Assembly (NCBI GenBank): GCA_963750995.1
Contig: CAVVST010000003.1
Location: 1 to 64,000 of the forward strand
Length of the DNA: 64,000 bases
Source: CAVVST01 sp963750995
GTDB taxonomy: Bacteria > Acidobacteriota > Vicinamibacteria > Vicinamibacterales > UBA2999
Direction of reading: 5' to 3'
Shown: one piece after another, positions 54,291 through 62,629 of the stretch
Position numbering within the stretch: the stretch's first letter is position 1
Layout of the letters: every line of letters begins with the position of its first letter
Program-made: the position numbers and the translations under genes
Notes under the pieces: model-generated
Seen by the model: the letters and a program-made list of their open reading frames with translations, nothing else
Database searches by the model: none
Told to the model about the DNA's origin: nothing

Positions 54291-55194
54291 TCAACGTGTG
54301 GCGCTGAGCGTCTTGTACACGTTGGCGATATTGATGTCGTTGTCCTCGTCGGTACTCGACCCAGCCCTTATATTCGTCCATGATCTTCGCCGCCTGCAGC
54401 TGCTCGAGCGTCCGCCCCGCCTTGATACCGGCCGCGACGCGAGAGGCGATGTTCTCGTAGTACTGGCGGTGCGCCACGATGTCCGACTTCTTGCCGACCG
54501 GGCTGTGGCCGAGCGCGGCGATGTCGAAATCGAGCGCCTCGACCGCCTTGACCGCGTTGACGTACTCCGCCACTGACGCGCCGTTGGCCATGGTGTTCGA
54601 GCCGGGCACCGTGTTGACGGCGATGAAGTCGGCACCGAACACGACGCGTTCGGCCGGAAAGTACAACACGGTGAGATCCGGGGCATGGGCGGTCCGCCCG
54701 GGGTGGATCATCTCGACCCTCTTGCCTCCGAGCGTAATCGTGCGACGCCCGCTATAGGTCGATTCCGGCGGCATGACCGCGGCGAAGCGCTTGGCCGCGG
54801 TCGCGTCTACGCCCGCAGATGCTTTCAGCGCTGCGACGAAGTTCTCATGCCCAACCAGCTCCGCCGTGTCGTTGAAGATGGCGGCGCCCGACGCATGGTC
54901 CTGGTGGTGATGGCTGTAAAGCACGTACCGCACGGGGGCGTTGGGAAAGCGTTCCGTCAACTGCGCCTTGATCCACGCCGCCGCGTCGACGTTAATCGGA
55001 TCCGCCAGGATGATCCCGGCCGGGGTGACGAGGAAGACGGTGTAGTGCTCGTTGTTTTGAACCCGGTACAAATCACCGGCGATGCGGGTAATGCTGCGGA
55101 CCGGTGGCCGCTGCGGCTGCTGGGCGAGCGCCGGCGCAGTTGAGAGGACGGCAAACCAGGCGACCAATAAGACGGTAAGAATGTGTGCGTTCAT
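54291..55194 (-). CDS. MBL-fold metallo-hydrolase (frameshifted near C-terminus)
   Basis: Start ATG 55194 (MNAHILTVLLVAWFAVLSTAPALAQ signal peptide). Metal site YSHHHQDHASG (HxHxDH) with later HPGRTAHAPD and LGHSPVGKKSD. Near 54350 one extra C breaks the frame; the natural end is DEDNDINIANVYKTLSATR at 54291. Secreted, subclass-like MBL proteins near PQQ enzymes are common; the substrate is unknown. Confidence 0.85.
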
Positions 55195-55260
55195 AGCGCG
55201 AAAGCATAGCTTGACTCGTGCCCGCCCCGACGTAGTATCTGCATCCAGAAGGGAGCCGCT

Positions 55261-57108
55261 ATGGATCGGCCCAACACCAGAAAAATCAGCCGTCGCCGCT
55301 TCGTGGAGCAGGCGGGACTCGGCGCCGCCACGCTGGCCGGCGCGGGTGCGATCGGCACCGTCGAGCTTCAGGCGCAGCAGAACGCGGCCGGCGCGGTTCC
55401 GACGACATGGGACTTCGAGGCCGACGTTGTCGTGATCGGCTCGGGCGCGTGCGGCCTGCCTGCCGCCATCCACGCGGCTGACCAGGGTGCATCGGTCCTC
55501 GTCGTCGAAGCCAACTTCGACATCGGCGGCCACGGCATCATCAACGGCGGACAGGTCCCCCTCGGCGGCGGCACCAGCGCCCAGAAGAAGCACGGCATCG
55601 TCGATTCGCCCGATATCCTGTTCAAAGATCTGACGGACTGGTCGGTCGTCGAGACCAACGGGATGCCGGACTACCGCTACAACGATCGCGGCGTGCAGCG
55701 CGCCCTCGCTGACAACGAGGCGCAGGCCTACGAGTTCCTGGTCGACAACGGCGTGCAGTTCGAGGAGGGCCCGCCGGGTGTTCAGGGCGGACACGCGATT
55801 GGCATCTCGGCGCCCAGGGAAAACTACGCCCGGTGGACCAGGGGCCAAAGTTCCGAGAGTCCCGCGGGCTCCGGCGGCACGGCAGTCTACCGGCCGCTCG
55901 AGAACAGTGCCAAGAAGAAGGGCGTCCGCTTTCTCCTCAACTACCACATGGACGCCATCGTCCGCGAAACGCCGTCCTCAGGCCGCGTGCTCGGGATCAG
56001 GGCGAGCTACACGCCGAAATTCCTCCCTGGCAGCACCACGCCGTTGAGGCCGTTCCGTTCGGATGGCGTGATTGCCTCGACGACGAGGAACATCACCGTC
56101 AAAGCGAAGCGGGCGGTGATCGTCGCCACGGGCGGCAGCAGCAGCAACGTCAACTTCCGCAGGATGTTCGACGGACGGTTGACCGAGGAGTACCAAGTGG
56201 CGGGCGAACCGTATTCCTCGCAGGACGCGAGCGGCGAGCTCGCCGGCATGGCCATCGGCGCATCGTTGTGGGGAACGGCGAACCAGACGCTCGAGCGCAA
56301 CGGCGCCTTCCGGAAGCGGCCGGTGATCGGCGCGCAATACATTTATCCGCCGTGGACGCCTGAGAGTCCGATCTTTCCTCTTGTCCGCGCGTCCGGTCTT
56401 CGCGTCGCCGACTGGCAGGACGTCATCCTCGTGAACCAGGTTGGCAGACGCTTCTACGACGAAGACGCGGAAGGATGGCCGTACGGCACGCACCATGGCT
56501 TCCTCGACCCGTACGTCCAGGGCGACTGGCGCAATGCGCAGCGCATCACCTACAAGGGGCAGAACTTCCTGGACGCCGCGCTGGCGCCGAACGACGGTTC
56601 GCAGCCGCCGGACTACGAGGCCGGACCGATCTGGGCAATCTTCGATGCCGGCGCCGTGGCGCGAGAGAAGTGGAATACGGCACCGCCCGCCGTCGATCCG
56701 CGCTACTTCTTCAGCGCCAACACGCTCGCGGAGCTCTCGAAGGCACTGAAGCAGAACCAGTATCAGCGAGCCGACATGCCGGCTGGAAACCTCGAAGCCA
56801 CGGTGGCGCGTTACAACGCCATCGTCGACTTCGGCTACGACCCCGACTTCGAGCGAGAGCATCCGAAGCACAAGATTCAGACGCCGCCCTTCTACGCCGC
56901 ATGGGCGACGCCCGTCGTGCACGACACGTACGCAGGGCTGCGGATCAACATGAAATGCCAGGTGGTGGACTTCCACGGCCAGGTCATCCCGGGGTTGTAC
57001 TGCGGCGGCGAGTCGGCCGGCGGCTGCAGCCAGCACGGGCAGGGCCGGGCCATCACGCAGGGATACATCGCCGGCAAGGAGGCCGCCGGCGAAAAGAGCT
57101 GGACGTAA
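55261..57108 (+). CDS. Tat-exported FAD-dependent oxidoreductase (fumarate reductase/ketosteroid dehydrogenase-like)
   Basis: 615 residues. Tat signal (RKISRRRFVEQAGLGAATLAG). Dinucleotide-binding motif VVVIGSGACGLPAAIHAADQG, then VLVVEANFDIGGHG; FRSDGVIASTTRNITVKAKRAVIVATGG; and the C-terminal FAD motif GLYCGGESAGGCSQHGQGRAITQGYIAGKEAA. Catalyses dehydrogenation or reduction of an organic substrate, which cannot be predicted from sequence. Precedes the ECF sigma gene by 22 bp on the same strand. Confidence 0.88.
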   Translation: MDRPNTRKISRRRFVEQAGLGAATLAGAGAIGTVELQAQQNAAGAVPTTWDFEADVVVIGSGACGLPAAIHAADQGASVLVVEANFDIGGHGIINGGQVPLGGGTSAQKKHGIVDSPDILFKDLTDWSVVETNGMPDYRYNDRGVQRALADNEAQAYEFLVDNGVQFEEGPPGVQGGHAIGISAPRENYARWTRGQSSESPAGSGGTAVYRPLENSAKKKGVRFLLNYHMDAIVRETPSSGRVLGIRASYTPKFLPGSTTPLRPFRSDGVIASTTRNITVKAKRAVIVATGGSSSNVNFRRMFDGRLTEEYQVAGEPYSSQDASGELAGMAIGASLWGTANQTLERNGAFRKRPVIGAQYIYPPWTPESPIFPLVRASGLRVADWQDVILVNQVGRRFYDEDAEGWPYGTHHGFLDPYVQGDWRNAQRITYKGQNFLDAALAPNDGSQPPDYEAGPIWAIFDAGAVAREKWNTAPPAVDPRYFFSANTLAELSKALKQNQYQRADMPAGNLEATVARYNAIVDFGYDPDFEREHPKHKIQTPPFYAAWATPVVHDTYAGLRINMKCQVVDFHGQVIPGLYCGGESAGGCSQHGQGRAITQGYIAGKEAAGEKSWT

Positions 57109-57130
57109 GCCGCGCGCGTCGTAATAACGG

Positions 57131-58120
57131 ATGGCACCGCACACAGACGACGCGCTCGTCGACCGTCTCTACCACCAGGCGAAGGCCGACCGGTGGCAGG
57201 TCCCGCTCGATCATTTCGCACGCGCGCTCGACGCGAGCGCGGCGAAAGCCTTCGCCGGCCGCACGCCTTCCCCGCGTGAGCGGGAGCGCTACCTCGGATC
57301 GCTGCGCCTCGGGGAGCTTGCGCTCGCGTGCGCCTGCGCCGCGGGGAATGACGCGGCGTGGGAGCACTTCGTGCTCGAATACCGCCCGATCCTGTATCGC
57401 GCCGCCGACGCGCTAGATCCGAGCGGCGGTGCGCGGGAACTCGCCGACTCGCTCTACGCCGATCTCTTCGGCTTGCAGGGTGATCCGCCTTCCACGCCCG
57501 CTGACCTGGCTTCCGCTTCCGTAGTGTCCGGCTTCAGCCGGACGGCCGGCGAACGCCGATCGCTCTTCCGTTACTTTCATGGCCGCAGCAGCCTCGCCAC
57601 GTGGCTGCGAGCGATCCTGGCGCAGCGTCTCGTCGATCGCGCCCGCGTCCGGGCTCGCACCGCGCCGCTGCCAGACGAGGAACCTGCGGCGGCGCAACCA
57701 GCCCCGGATCCGGACCGTAGTCGCTACCTCGCGCTCATCCATGGCGCATTCCGCGATGCGCTCGCCCGGCTCGACCCGCGCGACCGCCTTCGTCTCCTCT
57801 ACTACTATGCGCAGGGGCTGACACTGGCGCAGACCGGACGGCTGCTTCGCGAACACGAGGCGAGCGTGTCGCGACACCTGTCGTCCGCCAGGAAGACGAT
57901 CCGGCGCGAGGTCGAACGGCAACTGCGCGAGGCGGCCGGCCTCGATGCGGACGAGATTGAGCGCTGCTTCGCTTACGTCAGCGAGGATCCAGGCCCGCTG
58001 GATCTCAACCGGCTGCTGAACGACGCGACTGGTGCAAGAAATCCCGCGGCGGACGTTCAAAGTGAGAAACGTGACGACAACATCCTGCAATCGGCGGCGG
58101 GAGAAAGGATGAGGCGATGA
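57131..58120 (+). CDS. ECF-type RNA polymerase sigma factor
   Basis: 329 residues. Region 2: DDALVDRLYHQAKADRW lead, ELALACACAAGNDAAWEHFVLEYRPILYR, ARELADSLYADLFGL, then SLATWLRAILAQRLVDRAR. Between regions 2.2 and 2.3 there is a REP-encoded insert (VVSGFSRTAGERRS). Region 4: ALARLDPRDRLRLLYYYAQGLTLAQTGRLLREHEASVSRHLSSARKTI. An ~80-residue C-terminal extension follows; its coding DNA contains the promoter-like motif 58033-58058. ATGA overlap with the anti-sigma gene. It presumably recognises the TGCAAGAAAT-N11-CGTTC promoter found three times in this window (inference). Confidence 0.9.
   Translation: MAPHTDDALVDRLYHQAKADRWQVPLDHFARALDASAAKAFAGRTPSPRERERYLGSLRLGELALACACAAGNDAAWEHFVLEYRPILYRAADALDPSGGARELADSLYADLFGLQGDPPSTPADLASASVVSGFSRTAGERRSLFRYFHGRSSLATWLRAILAQRLVDRARVRARTAPLPDEEPAAAQPAPDPDRSRYLALIHGAFRDALARLDPRDRLRLLYYYAQGLTLAQTGRLLREHEASVSRHLSSARKTIRREVERQLREAAGLDADEIERCFAYVSEDPGPLDLNRLLNDATGARNPAADVQSEKRDDNILQSAAGERMRR
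57521..57543. repeat. GTAG-REP inside the sigma factor gene
   Basis: GTAGTGTCCGGCTTCAGCCG starts the perfect stem-loop. It is in frame and encodes VVSGFSRT between sigma regions 2.2 and 2.3. Confidence 0.9.
58033..58058 (+). promoter_or_regulatory. putative ECF-sigma promoter of the anti-sigma gene
   Basis: TGCAAGAAAT (58033-58042), an 11-nt spacer, then CGTTC (58054-58058), about 58 nt upstream of the anti-sigma ATG and inside the sigma gene. Identical element and spacing occur at 59971 and (minus strand) 42844. Suggests the sigma factor drives its own anti-sigma gene. Confidence 0.65.
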
Positions 58121-59202
58121 CGACCGACCGCGACGGGTCGATCGAGCGGCTGCTTCGTCAGGAAGTCTCCTCGGATTCGACCCGGCCGTCGGGTGACTGC
58201 CCTGACGCAGAAATTCTGGCCGCACTCGCCGACGACACGCTTCCGGCCGCGTCACGGCGCGAGGTCGAAGGTCACGTGGCCGACTGCCATCGTTGCCAGG
58301 CGCTGACCGCGGCAATCGCGCGCGCCGACTCTCGTGTGGACGCAACCGCGGGTGCGGTGGCCGATGTGGCGACATGGAGGAGACGCGCCCTCAACTGGCT
58401 GGTGCCCGCCGCCGCTGCAGCGACGGCTGTTGCGCTCTGGGTGCTGGTTCCCGGTCAACGCGAGCCGGCGTCGGTCGAGCCGGCATCCGAACAGCAGATT
58501 GCCGTGGCGTCCCCTCCCGTGCTGCCGCCGCCCACGTCCGAGGTGATCACCAGCGAACCGCTGCAACTCCCAGTCGACGGGCGAGCGGACATGGCTGCGC
58601 TTGAGCGCGACCAGAATGTGGCCGCGCCCGCTGCAGCGCCGCAACTCTCCCCACTGGTAGCCTCGCCTCCCGTGGCGGCACGGGCGCCCACACCACCCGC
58701 GGCGACACCGGCTGAACCCGCGCTCAAGGCCGAGGCGCAGGGAGTCGGAGGCCTTCCGGCCGCGCCGGAACGACGGAGCGAGACCCTCAACGAAACCGTG
58801 ACGGTTCAGCAGGATCGGCTAGTCGACCTCCAGGCACGCGCACTGTCTATGCCGGATGTGGTGTCGCCGGATCCGCGGATCCGCTGGCGCATCGGCCCGG
58901 GCCCTGTCGTTCAGCATTCCACGGACGCCGGCGCTAGTTGGGCAACGCAGCAAACTGGCGTCTCCGCAGCGCTCACCGCTGGCAGCGCGCCCGCACCGGA
59001 TGTGGTCTGGCTGGTAGGACCTGGAGGCGTCGTGCTACGCACCACCGATCGCGGCCGTCAGTGGCAACGTGTGCCGTTTCCCGAAACCGTTGATCTCACC
59101 GCTATTACCGCAACGTCCGCTCGCAACGCCACTGTCGGTGTGGCCGATGGCCGGCGCTTCGTCACCGACGATGGCGGCGTGACATGGAACGCCGTGCGCT
59201 GA
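58117..59202 (+). CDS. Anti-sigma factor with zinc finger and C-terminal BNR/Ycf48-like domain
   Basis: 361 residues. N-terminal anti-sigma zinc finger: CPDAEILAALADDTLPAASRREVEGHVADCHRCQ with the H-x3-C-x2-C pattern. One membrane segment (LNWLVPAAAAATAVALWVLV) follows at about residue 90. The periplasmic part is Pro/Ala-rich, then a Ycf48/BNR-like propeller segment (WRIGPGPVVQHSTDAGASWATQQTG ... VVLRTTDRGRQWQRVPFPE ... RRFVTDDGGVTWNAVR). Binds and silences the sigma factor until a periplasmic signal is sensed (known for the family; signal unknown). Confidence 0.88.
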   Translation: MTTDRDGSIERLLRQEVSSDSTRPSGDCPDAEILAALADDTLPAASRREVEGHVADCHRCQALTAAIARADSRVDATAGAVADVATWRRRALNWLVPAAAAATAVALWVLVPGQREPASVEPASEQQIAVASPPVLPPPTSEVITSEPLQLPVDGRADMAALERDQNVAAPAAAPQLSPLVASPPVAARAPTPPAATPAEPALKAEAQGVGGLPAAPERRSETLNETVTVQQDRLVDLQARALSMPDVVSPDPRIRWRIGPGPVVQHSTDAGASWATQQTGVSAALTAGSAPAPDVVWLVGPGGVVLRTTDRGRQWQRVPFPETVDLTAITATSARNATVGVADGRRFVTDDGGVTWNAVR

Positions 59203-59235
59203 TGAAAAATTCACAGGAGCAACGGAGGCGCGGAG

Positions 59236-59379
59236 GTGCCACGCCGGTGACCGCTCTTCGCGCGGCAATGGATAGAGCACTACCCGGATCACAAGCCCTC
59301 ACAGATCAAGCTGGCTTGTGATCCGGGTAGCGCTCTATCCATAGGCCGGCCCGCAGGGCCGGCATCACCGGCGTGGCAC
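59236..59379. repeat. 145-bp nested palindromic element
   Basis: Outer arms GTGCCACGCCGGTGA (59236-59250) and TCACCGGCGTGGCAC (59365-59379) match perfectly. Inside lies a larger hairpin with 30-nt arms (59268-59297 and 59313-59342; 29 of 30 pair) and a 15-nt loop, plus a small GGCC-rich hairpin. Resembles a MITE or structured RNA gene between the anti-sigma and GxxExxY genes. Confidence 0.75.
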
Positions 59380-59781
59380 TTACCGCCCGCACGCAGTCGA
59401 ATTACTCAGCCGCTTGACGCCGTCGATCAGCTTGGGCACGTTGAAGTTGATCAGCAATCCCGCGGGACATCCTGTAAGGCGCATGTAGGTGAGCACCTGG
59501 GCCTGATGCACTGGCAGCAGGTGATCTAACGCCTTCACTTCAACCACCACGAGATCCTCGACAAGCAGATCGATTCGATACTGTGCGTCCAGTTCGATCC
59601 CCTTATAGAGAATCGGCAAGGACCGTTGAGCGGCAAACTGCAACTTGGCCGTAGCCAGTTCGAACTGGAGGCAGGACATGTAGGTAGATTCGAGCAAGCC
59701 CGGACCCAGGATCCGATGAACCTCTATGGCAGCCCCGATGATGTGACCGGTGATGACGTTCGCCGGGATGTCGACTAGCAT
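59380..59781 (-). CDS. GxxExxY protein
   Basis: About 133 residues from ATG 59781 (MLVDIPANVITGHIIGAAIEVHRILGPGLLESTY). The diagnostic GPGLLESTY is the GxxExxY motif. The nuclease-like core continues LQFAAQRSLPILYKGIELDAQYRIDLLVEDLVVVEVKALD, with the acidic/lysine residues of a PD-(D/E)XK fold. Function unknown; often found near mobile elements. Its stop is next to the 145-bp palindrome. Confidence 0.9.
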   Translation of the reverse strand: MLVDIPANVITGHIIGAAIEVHRILGPGLLESTYMSCLQFELATAKLQFAAQRSLPILYKGIELDAQYRIDLLVEDLVVVEVKALDHLLPVHQAQVLTYMRLTGCPAGLLINFNVPKLIDGVKRLSNSTACGR

Positions 59782-59970
59782 CCGGGACCACGATGAGCAA
59801 CTGGTGCGCCAGCTGAATACTGTGAAATCCGTTGGGTGCAATCTTCAGGTGCGCAGATCGTGACGAGTTGGGAACGGCAACTTTAGGCAGAAACGAAGAA
59901 CGCAGGATCCATCAGTGTTTCTCCGTGCCTCCGCGCCTCCTGTGAATTCCGTGGCTCCGTCCCCTCCCCC

Positions 59971-60000
59971 TGCAAGAAATCCCGGCTCCACCGTTCTAGG
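59971..60000 (+). promoter_or_regulatory. putative ECF-sigma promoter of the DUF4139 gene
   Basis: TGCAAGAAAT (59971-59980), 11 nt, then CGTTCTAGG (59992-60000). The start ATG at 60033 follows, with AAGGAG at 60019-60024. Same motif and spacing as at 58033 and 42844. Confidence 0.65.
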
Positions 60001-60032
60001 GATAACTGCCCTATTTGAAAAGGAGCCGTCCC

Positions 60033-61520
60033 ATGTCCGCTCGCTTCTGGTTTGCCCCCGTCTTATTCAGCGCCGGCGTGCTGGTGCTTCCGTCGGCCGA
60101 GGCGCCGGGGGCCAGACCTGCGTCTCCCGCTACCCAGGATCCGGCGCCCGCGCAGGACCAGGAGCAGACGACGCTCGACGATCAGGTCGATCTGGCCGTG
60201 ACCGTGTACAACTCCGACCTGGCGCTGGTGCGCGACGTTCGCGATCTGCGCCTGGCGCGCGGCGTGGCCGAGCTTCGGTTCATGGACATCGCCGCGACCG
60301 TGAATCCGGCCACCGTGCATTTCCGTTCGATCACGCAGCCGTCCCAGCTCAACGTCCTCGAACAGAACTACGAGTACGACCTGCTCGAGCCCGAACAACT
60401 CCTGCGCAAGTACGTCGGCCGCGACGTGACGCTCGTGCGCATGCGGCAGCAGGGTGGCACGACGACGCCCGAGGAGGTGACGGCGCGGCTGTTGAGTTAC
60501 AACAACGCTCCCGTCTGGCAGATCGGCGGCGAGATCATCACCGGTCTGCACGCCGATCACATCCGGTTCCCTGAACTTCCGGGGAACCTCTACGCGCGGC
60601 CGACCCTGATCTGGACGCTCCAGAACGGCGGACCCGAGCGTCACCGCGTCGAGGCCGCCTATCTCGCGGGCAAGCTGTCGTGGTCCGCAGACTACGTGCT
60701 GAACGTCGGGCGCGACGACAAGACGGCAGATCTCGACGGCTGGGTGACGCTGACGAATGGCAGCGGCACTGGATTCCGCAACGCGCGGCTGCAGCTCGTG
60801 GCCGGCGATCTCAATCGCGTCCGTCCAGCCCTCGGCAAAGTGCTGATGGAACAGGCGCGCCGCGCCGATCTGGCCGCCGCGGCGCCGATGGAAGAGGAGG
60901 CGTTCTCCGAATATCACCTCTACACCCTCGGCCGCCGGACGACGATCAACAACGCCGAGACCAAGCAGGTCAGCCTGCTCGGCGGCACCGGCGTCCCCGT
61001 CCGCAAGCGCTACGTCGTCGAGGGGCAGAACTTCTACTACCGAAACACTTACCATCCGGGCGCCCCGATCAAGGACGTCGTGCAGGTGTATTACCAGCTG
61101 AAGAACGAAGAGGAGGCCGGGCTGGGGATGCCAATGCCGGCCGGCACCGTGCGCGTCTACCAGGCCGACACGAAAGGCGGCGTGCAGTTCGTCGGCGAGG
61201 ATCGCATCGGCCACACCCCGAAAGACGAGACGCTGAACCTCAAGATCGGCAACGCCTTCGACGTCGTCGTCGAACGCAAGCAGATCGATTTCGAGAAGAT
61301 TGCCGCCAGCACCTACGAGGTGGAGTTCGAGATCACGCTGCGGAACCACAAGCCGGCGCCGATCAGCGTGGAGGTGAACGAGCCGGTGGGCGGAACGTGG
61401 CGCATGGTGAACGCGAGCCACGAGTGGACCAAGACGGAAGCGTGGGCGACGCAGTTCATAGTGCCTGTCGCGGCCAACGGCAGCAGCGTGCTGCGCTACC
61501 GCGTGCGCGTAACCTACTAA
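60033..61520 (+). CDS. DUF4139 domain protein
   Basis: 495 residues from ATG 60033 (MSARFWFAPVLFSAGVLVL signal peptide). DUF4139 pattern: DLAVTVYNSDLALVRDVRDLRLARGVAELRFMDIAATV, LEPEQLLRKYVGRDVTLVR, SWSADYVLNVGRDDKTADLDGWVTLTNGSGTGF, and the C-terminal VPVAANGSSVLRYRVRVTY. Predicted periplasmic or surface beta-rich protein, function unknown. Its leader and promoter link it to the ECF sigma factor encoded 2 kb upstream. Confidence 0.9.
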   Translation: MSARFWFAPVLFSAGVLVLPSAEAPGARPASPATQDPAPAQDQEQTTLDDQVDLAVTVYNSDLALVRDVRDLRLARGVAELRFMDIAATVNPATVHFRSITQPSQLNVLEQNYEYDLLEPEQLLRKYVGRDVTLVRMRQQGGTTTPEEVTARLLSYNNAPVWQIGGEIITGLHADHIRFPELPGNLYARPTLIWTLQNGGPERHRVEAAYLAGKLSWSADYVLNVGRDDKTADLDGWVTLTNGSGTGFRNARLQLVAGDLNRVRPALGKVLMEQARRADLAAAAPMEEEAFSEYHLYTLGRRTTINNAETKQVSLLGGTGVPVRKRYVVEGQNFYYRNTYHPGAPIKDVVQVYYQLKNEEEAGLGMPMPAGTVRVYQADTKGGVQFVGEDRIGHTPKDETLNLKIGNAFDVVVERKQIDFEKIAASTYEVEFEITLRNHKPAPISVEVNEPVGGTWRMVNASHEWTKTEAWATQFIVPVAANGSSVLRYRVRVTY

Positions 61521-61524
61521 TCTA

Positions 61525-62577
61525 TTACTGCGAGCTGGTCGTCGCTCGTTTCGGCGGCGGTATCGAGGCGAGATACGCGACGATCGCCGTCATGTCGCCG
61601 GCGGTCAGGTTGGCGACGACCGGCTTCATCAACACGGTATACACACCGTTCCGCGTGTTCCGTTTCATGTCCCACAGCTGCCGCATCATGTAGCTGGGCG
61701 ATCGGCCGGCAATGCCAGGAAAGTCTCCAGACCCCATCAGGTCGGTCCCGTGGCACGTAACGCAGCGCCCCGCCTCGACGAGCTTCTCGCCTTTGGCCAG
61801 GCTGCCCACGGGGACGTACGCCACCCACCCCGACCGCGGGTTGCGCACCATGTTGGCCTGATAGTCATCCTCGGGCGTCTCGACGATACGCCCGGCGAGC
61901 GGTTCGGTCGGCTCCTTGCCGACCGTGATGTACATGTTGCCCTCTTCGAGGTGCATCTCCGGGATCCGGTCCGCTTCGATGACGCGGATCCACGGCGTCC
62001 ACGGCATCGCGGCGAAGTACTCCGCCGACTGCCGCATCTCCTCATCGGTCATCGCCTTCGCGAGCGCCGTCATCGTAGGCGTGTTCGGCTTCCTCGGATC
62101 GGCGCTCACGCGTTTGCCGTCGCGGAAATCGCGCAGCGTCTGGATGGTGTAGCCGGCCGGCTGGCCTGCGGGCGGCGCGTTCTCGGGCCGGCCCTTCCCG
62201 TTCGGCAGGTGGCACGAGGCGCAGCCCCTGGCGGTCTCCCCCAGGCTCGCGGGGCCGTTTTTCATGATGGGCGTCATCGGCGGATGGTCGCCGGGAAACC
62301 AGTCGATCACGTTGTGGCCGTCGCGGACGTCCACCAGTGAATAGGTGGCGCTGCTGCCGGCGACGGTCCTCGGCTTGGTCTGTTCCTGGGGATCTTCATT
62401 GGGACGCAGATTCCGGTTTGGAGTGGCCTGCGGGGTGGCCTTGTCGCCCGGCCTGGGCTGTGTGCTCCATGCATACGCCCACAGCGGTTCAGGCTCGATC
62501 TGGGCCTGGATGGACGTGGCCACAACGAGATACGCAGCACCGACGATACACAGGGCGAGGCGCACATGCTGTTTCAT
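61525..62577 (-). CDS. Di-heme cytochrome c
   Basis: 350 residues; signal peptide (ALCIVGAAYLVVATSIQAQ). Two c-heme sites: GCASCHLPNGKGRPE (residue ~118) and RCVTCHGTDLMGSGDFPGIAGRSPSYMMRQL (residue ~270). Distal methionine candidates are in YMMRQLWDM and NMYITVG. Periplasmic electron carrier, probably accepting electrons from the quinoprotein or flavoprotein dehydrogenases of this region. Convergent with DUF4139; stop codons 5 bp apart. Confidence 0.93.
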   Translation of the reverse strand: MKQHVRLALCIVGAAYLVVATSIQAQIEPEPLWAYAWSTQPRPGDKATPQATPNRNLRPNEDPQEQTKPRTVAGSSATYSLVDVRDGHNVIDWFPGDHPPMTPIMKNGPASLGETARGCASCHLPNGKGRPENAPPAGQPAGYTIQTLRDFRDGKRVSADPRKPNTPTMTALAKAMTDEEMRQSAEYFAAMPWTPWIRVIEADRIPEMHLEEGNMYITVGKEPTEPLAGRIVETPEDDYQANMVRNPRSGWVAYVPVGSLAKGEKLVEAGRCVTCHGTDLMGSGDFPGIAGRSPSYMMRQLWDMKRNTRNGVYTVLMKPVVANLTAGDMTAIVAYLASIPPPKRATTSSQ

Positions 62578-62601
62578 CGTGACCTCCGAAGGTCCGGCAA
62601 G

Positions 62602-62625
62602 GTCCGGCTAAAGCCGGACACCACG
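62602..62625. repeat. GTAG-type REP (CCGGCTAAAGCCGG) between cytochrome c and TPP genes
   Basis: GTCCGGCTAAAGCCGGAC with its 3' edge ACCAC, a variant of the family; a half-copy precedes it at 62591. It fills the 52-bp spacer, downstream of the TPP enzyme gene and upstream of the cytochrome c start. Confidence 0.75.
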
Positions 62626-62629
62626 AGGA

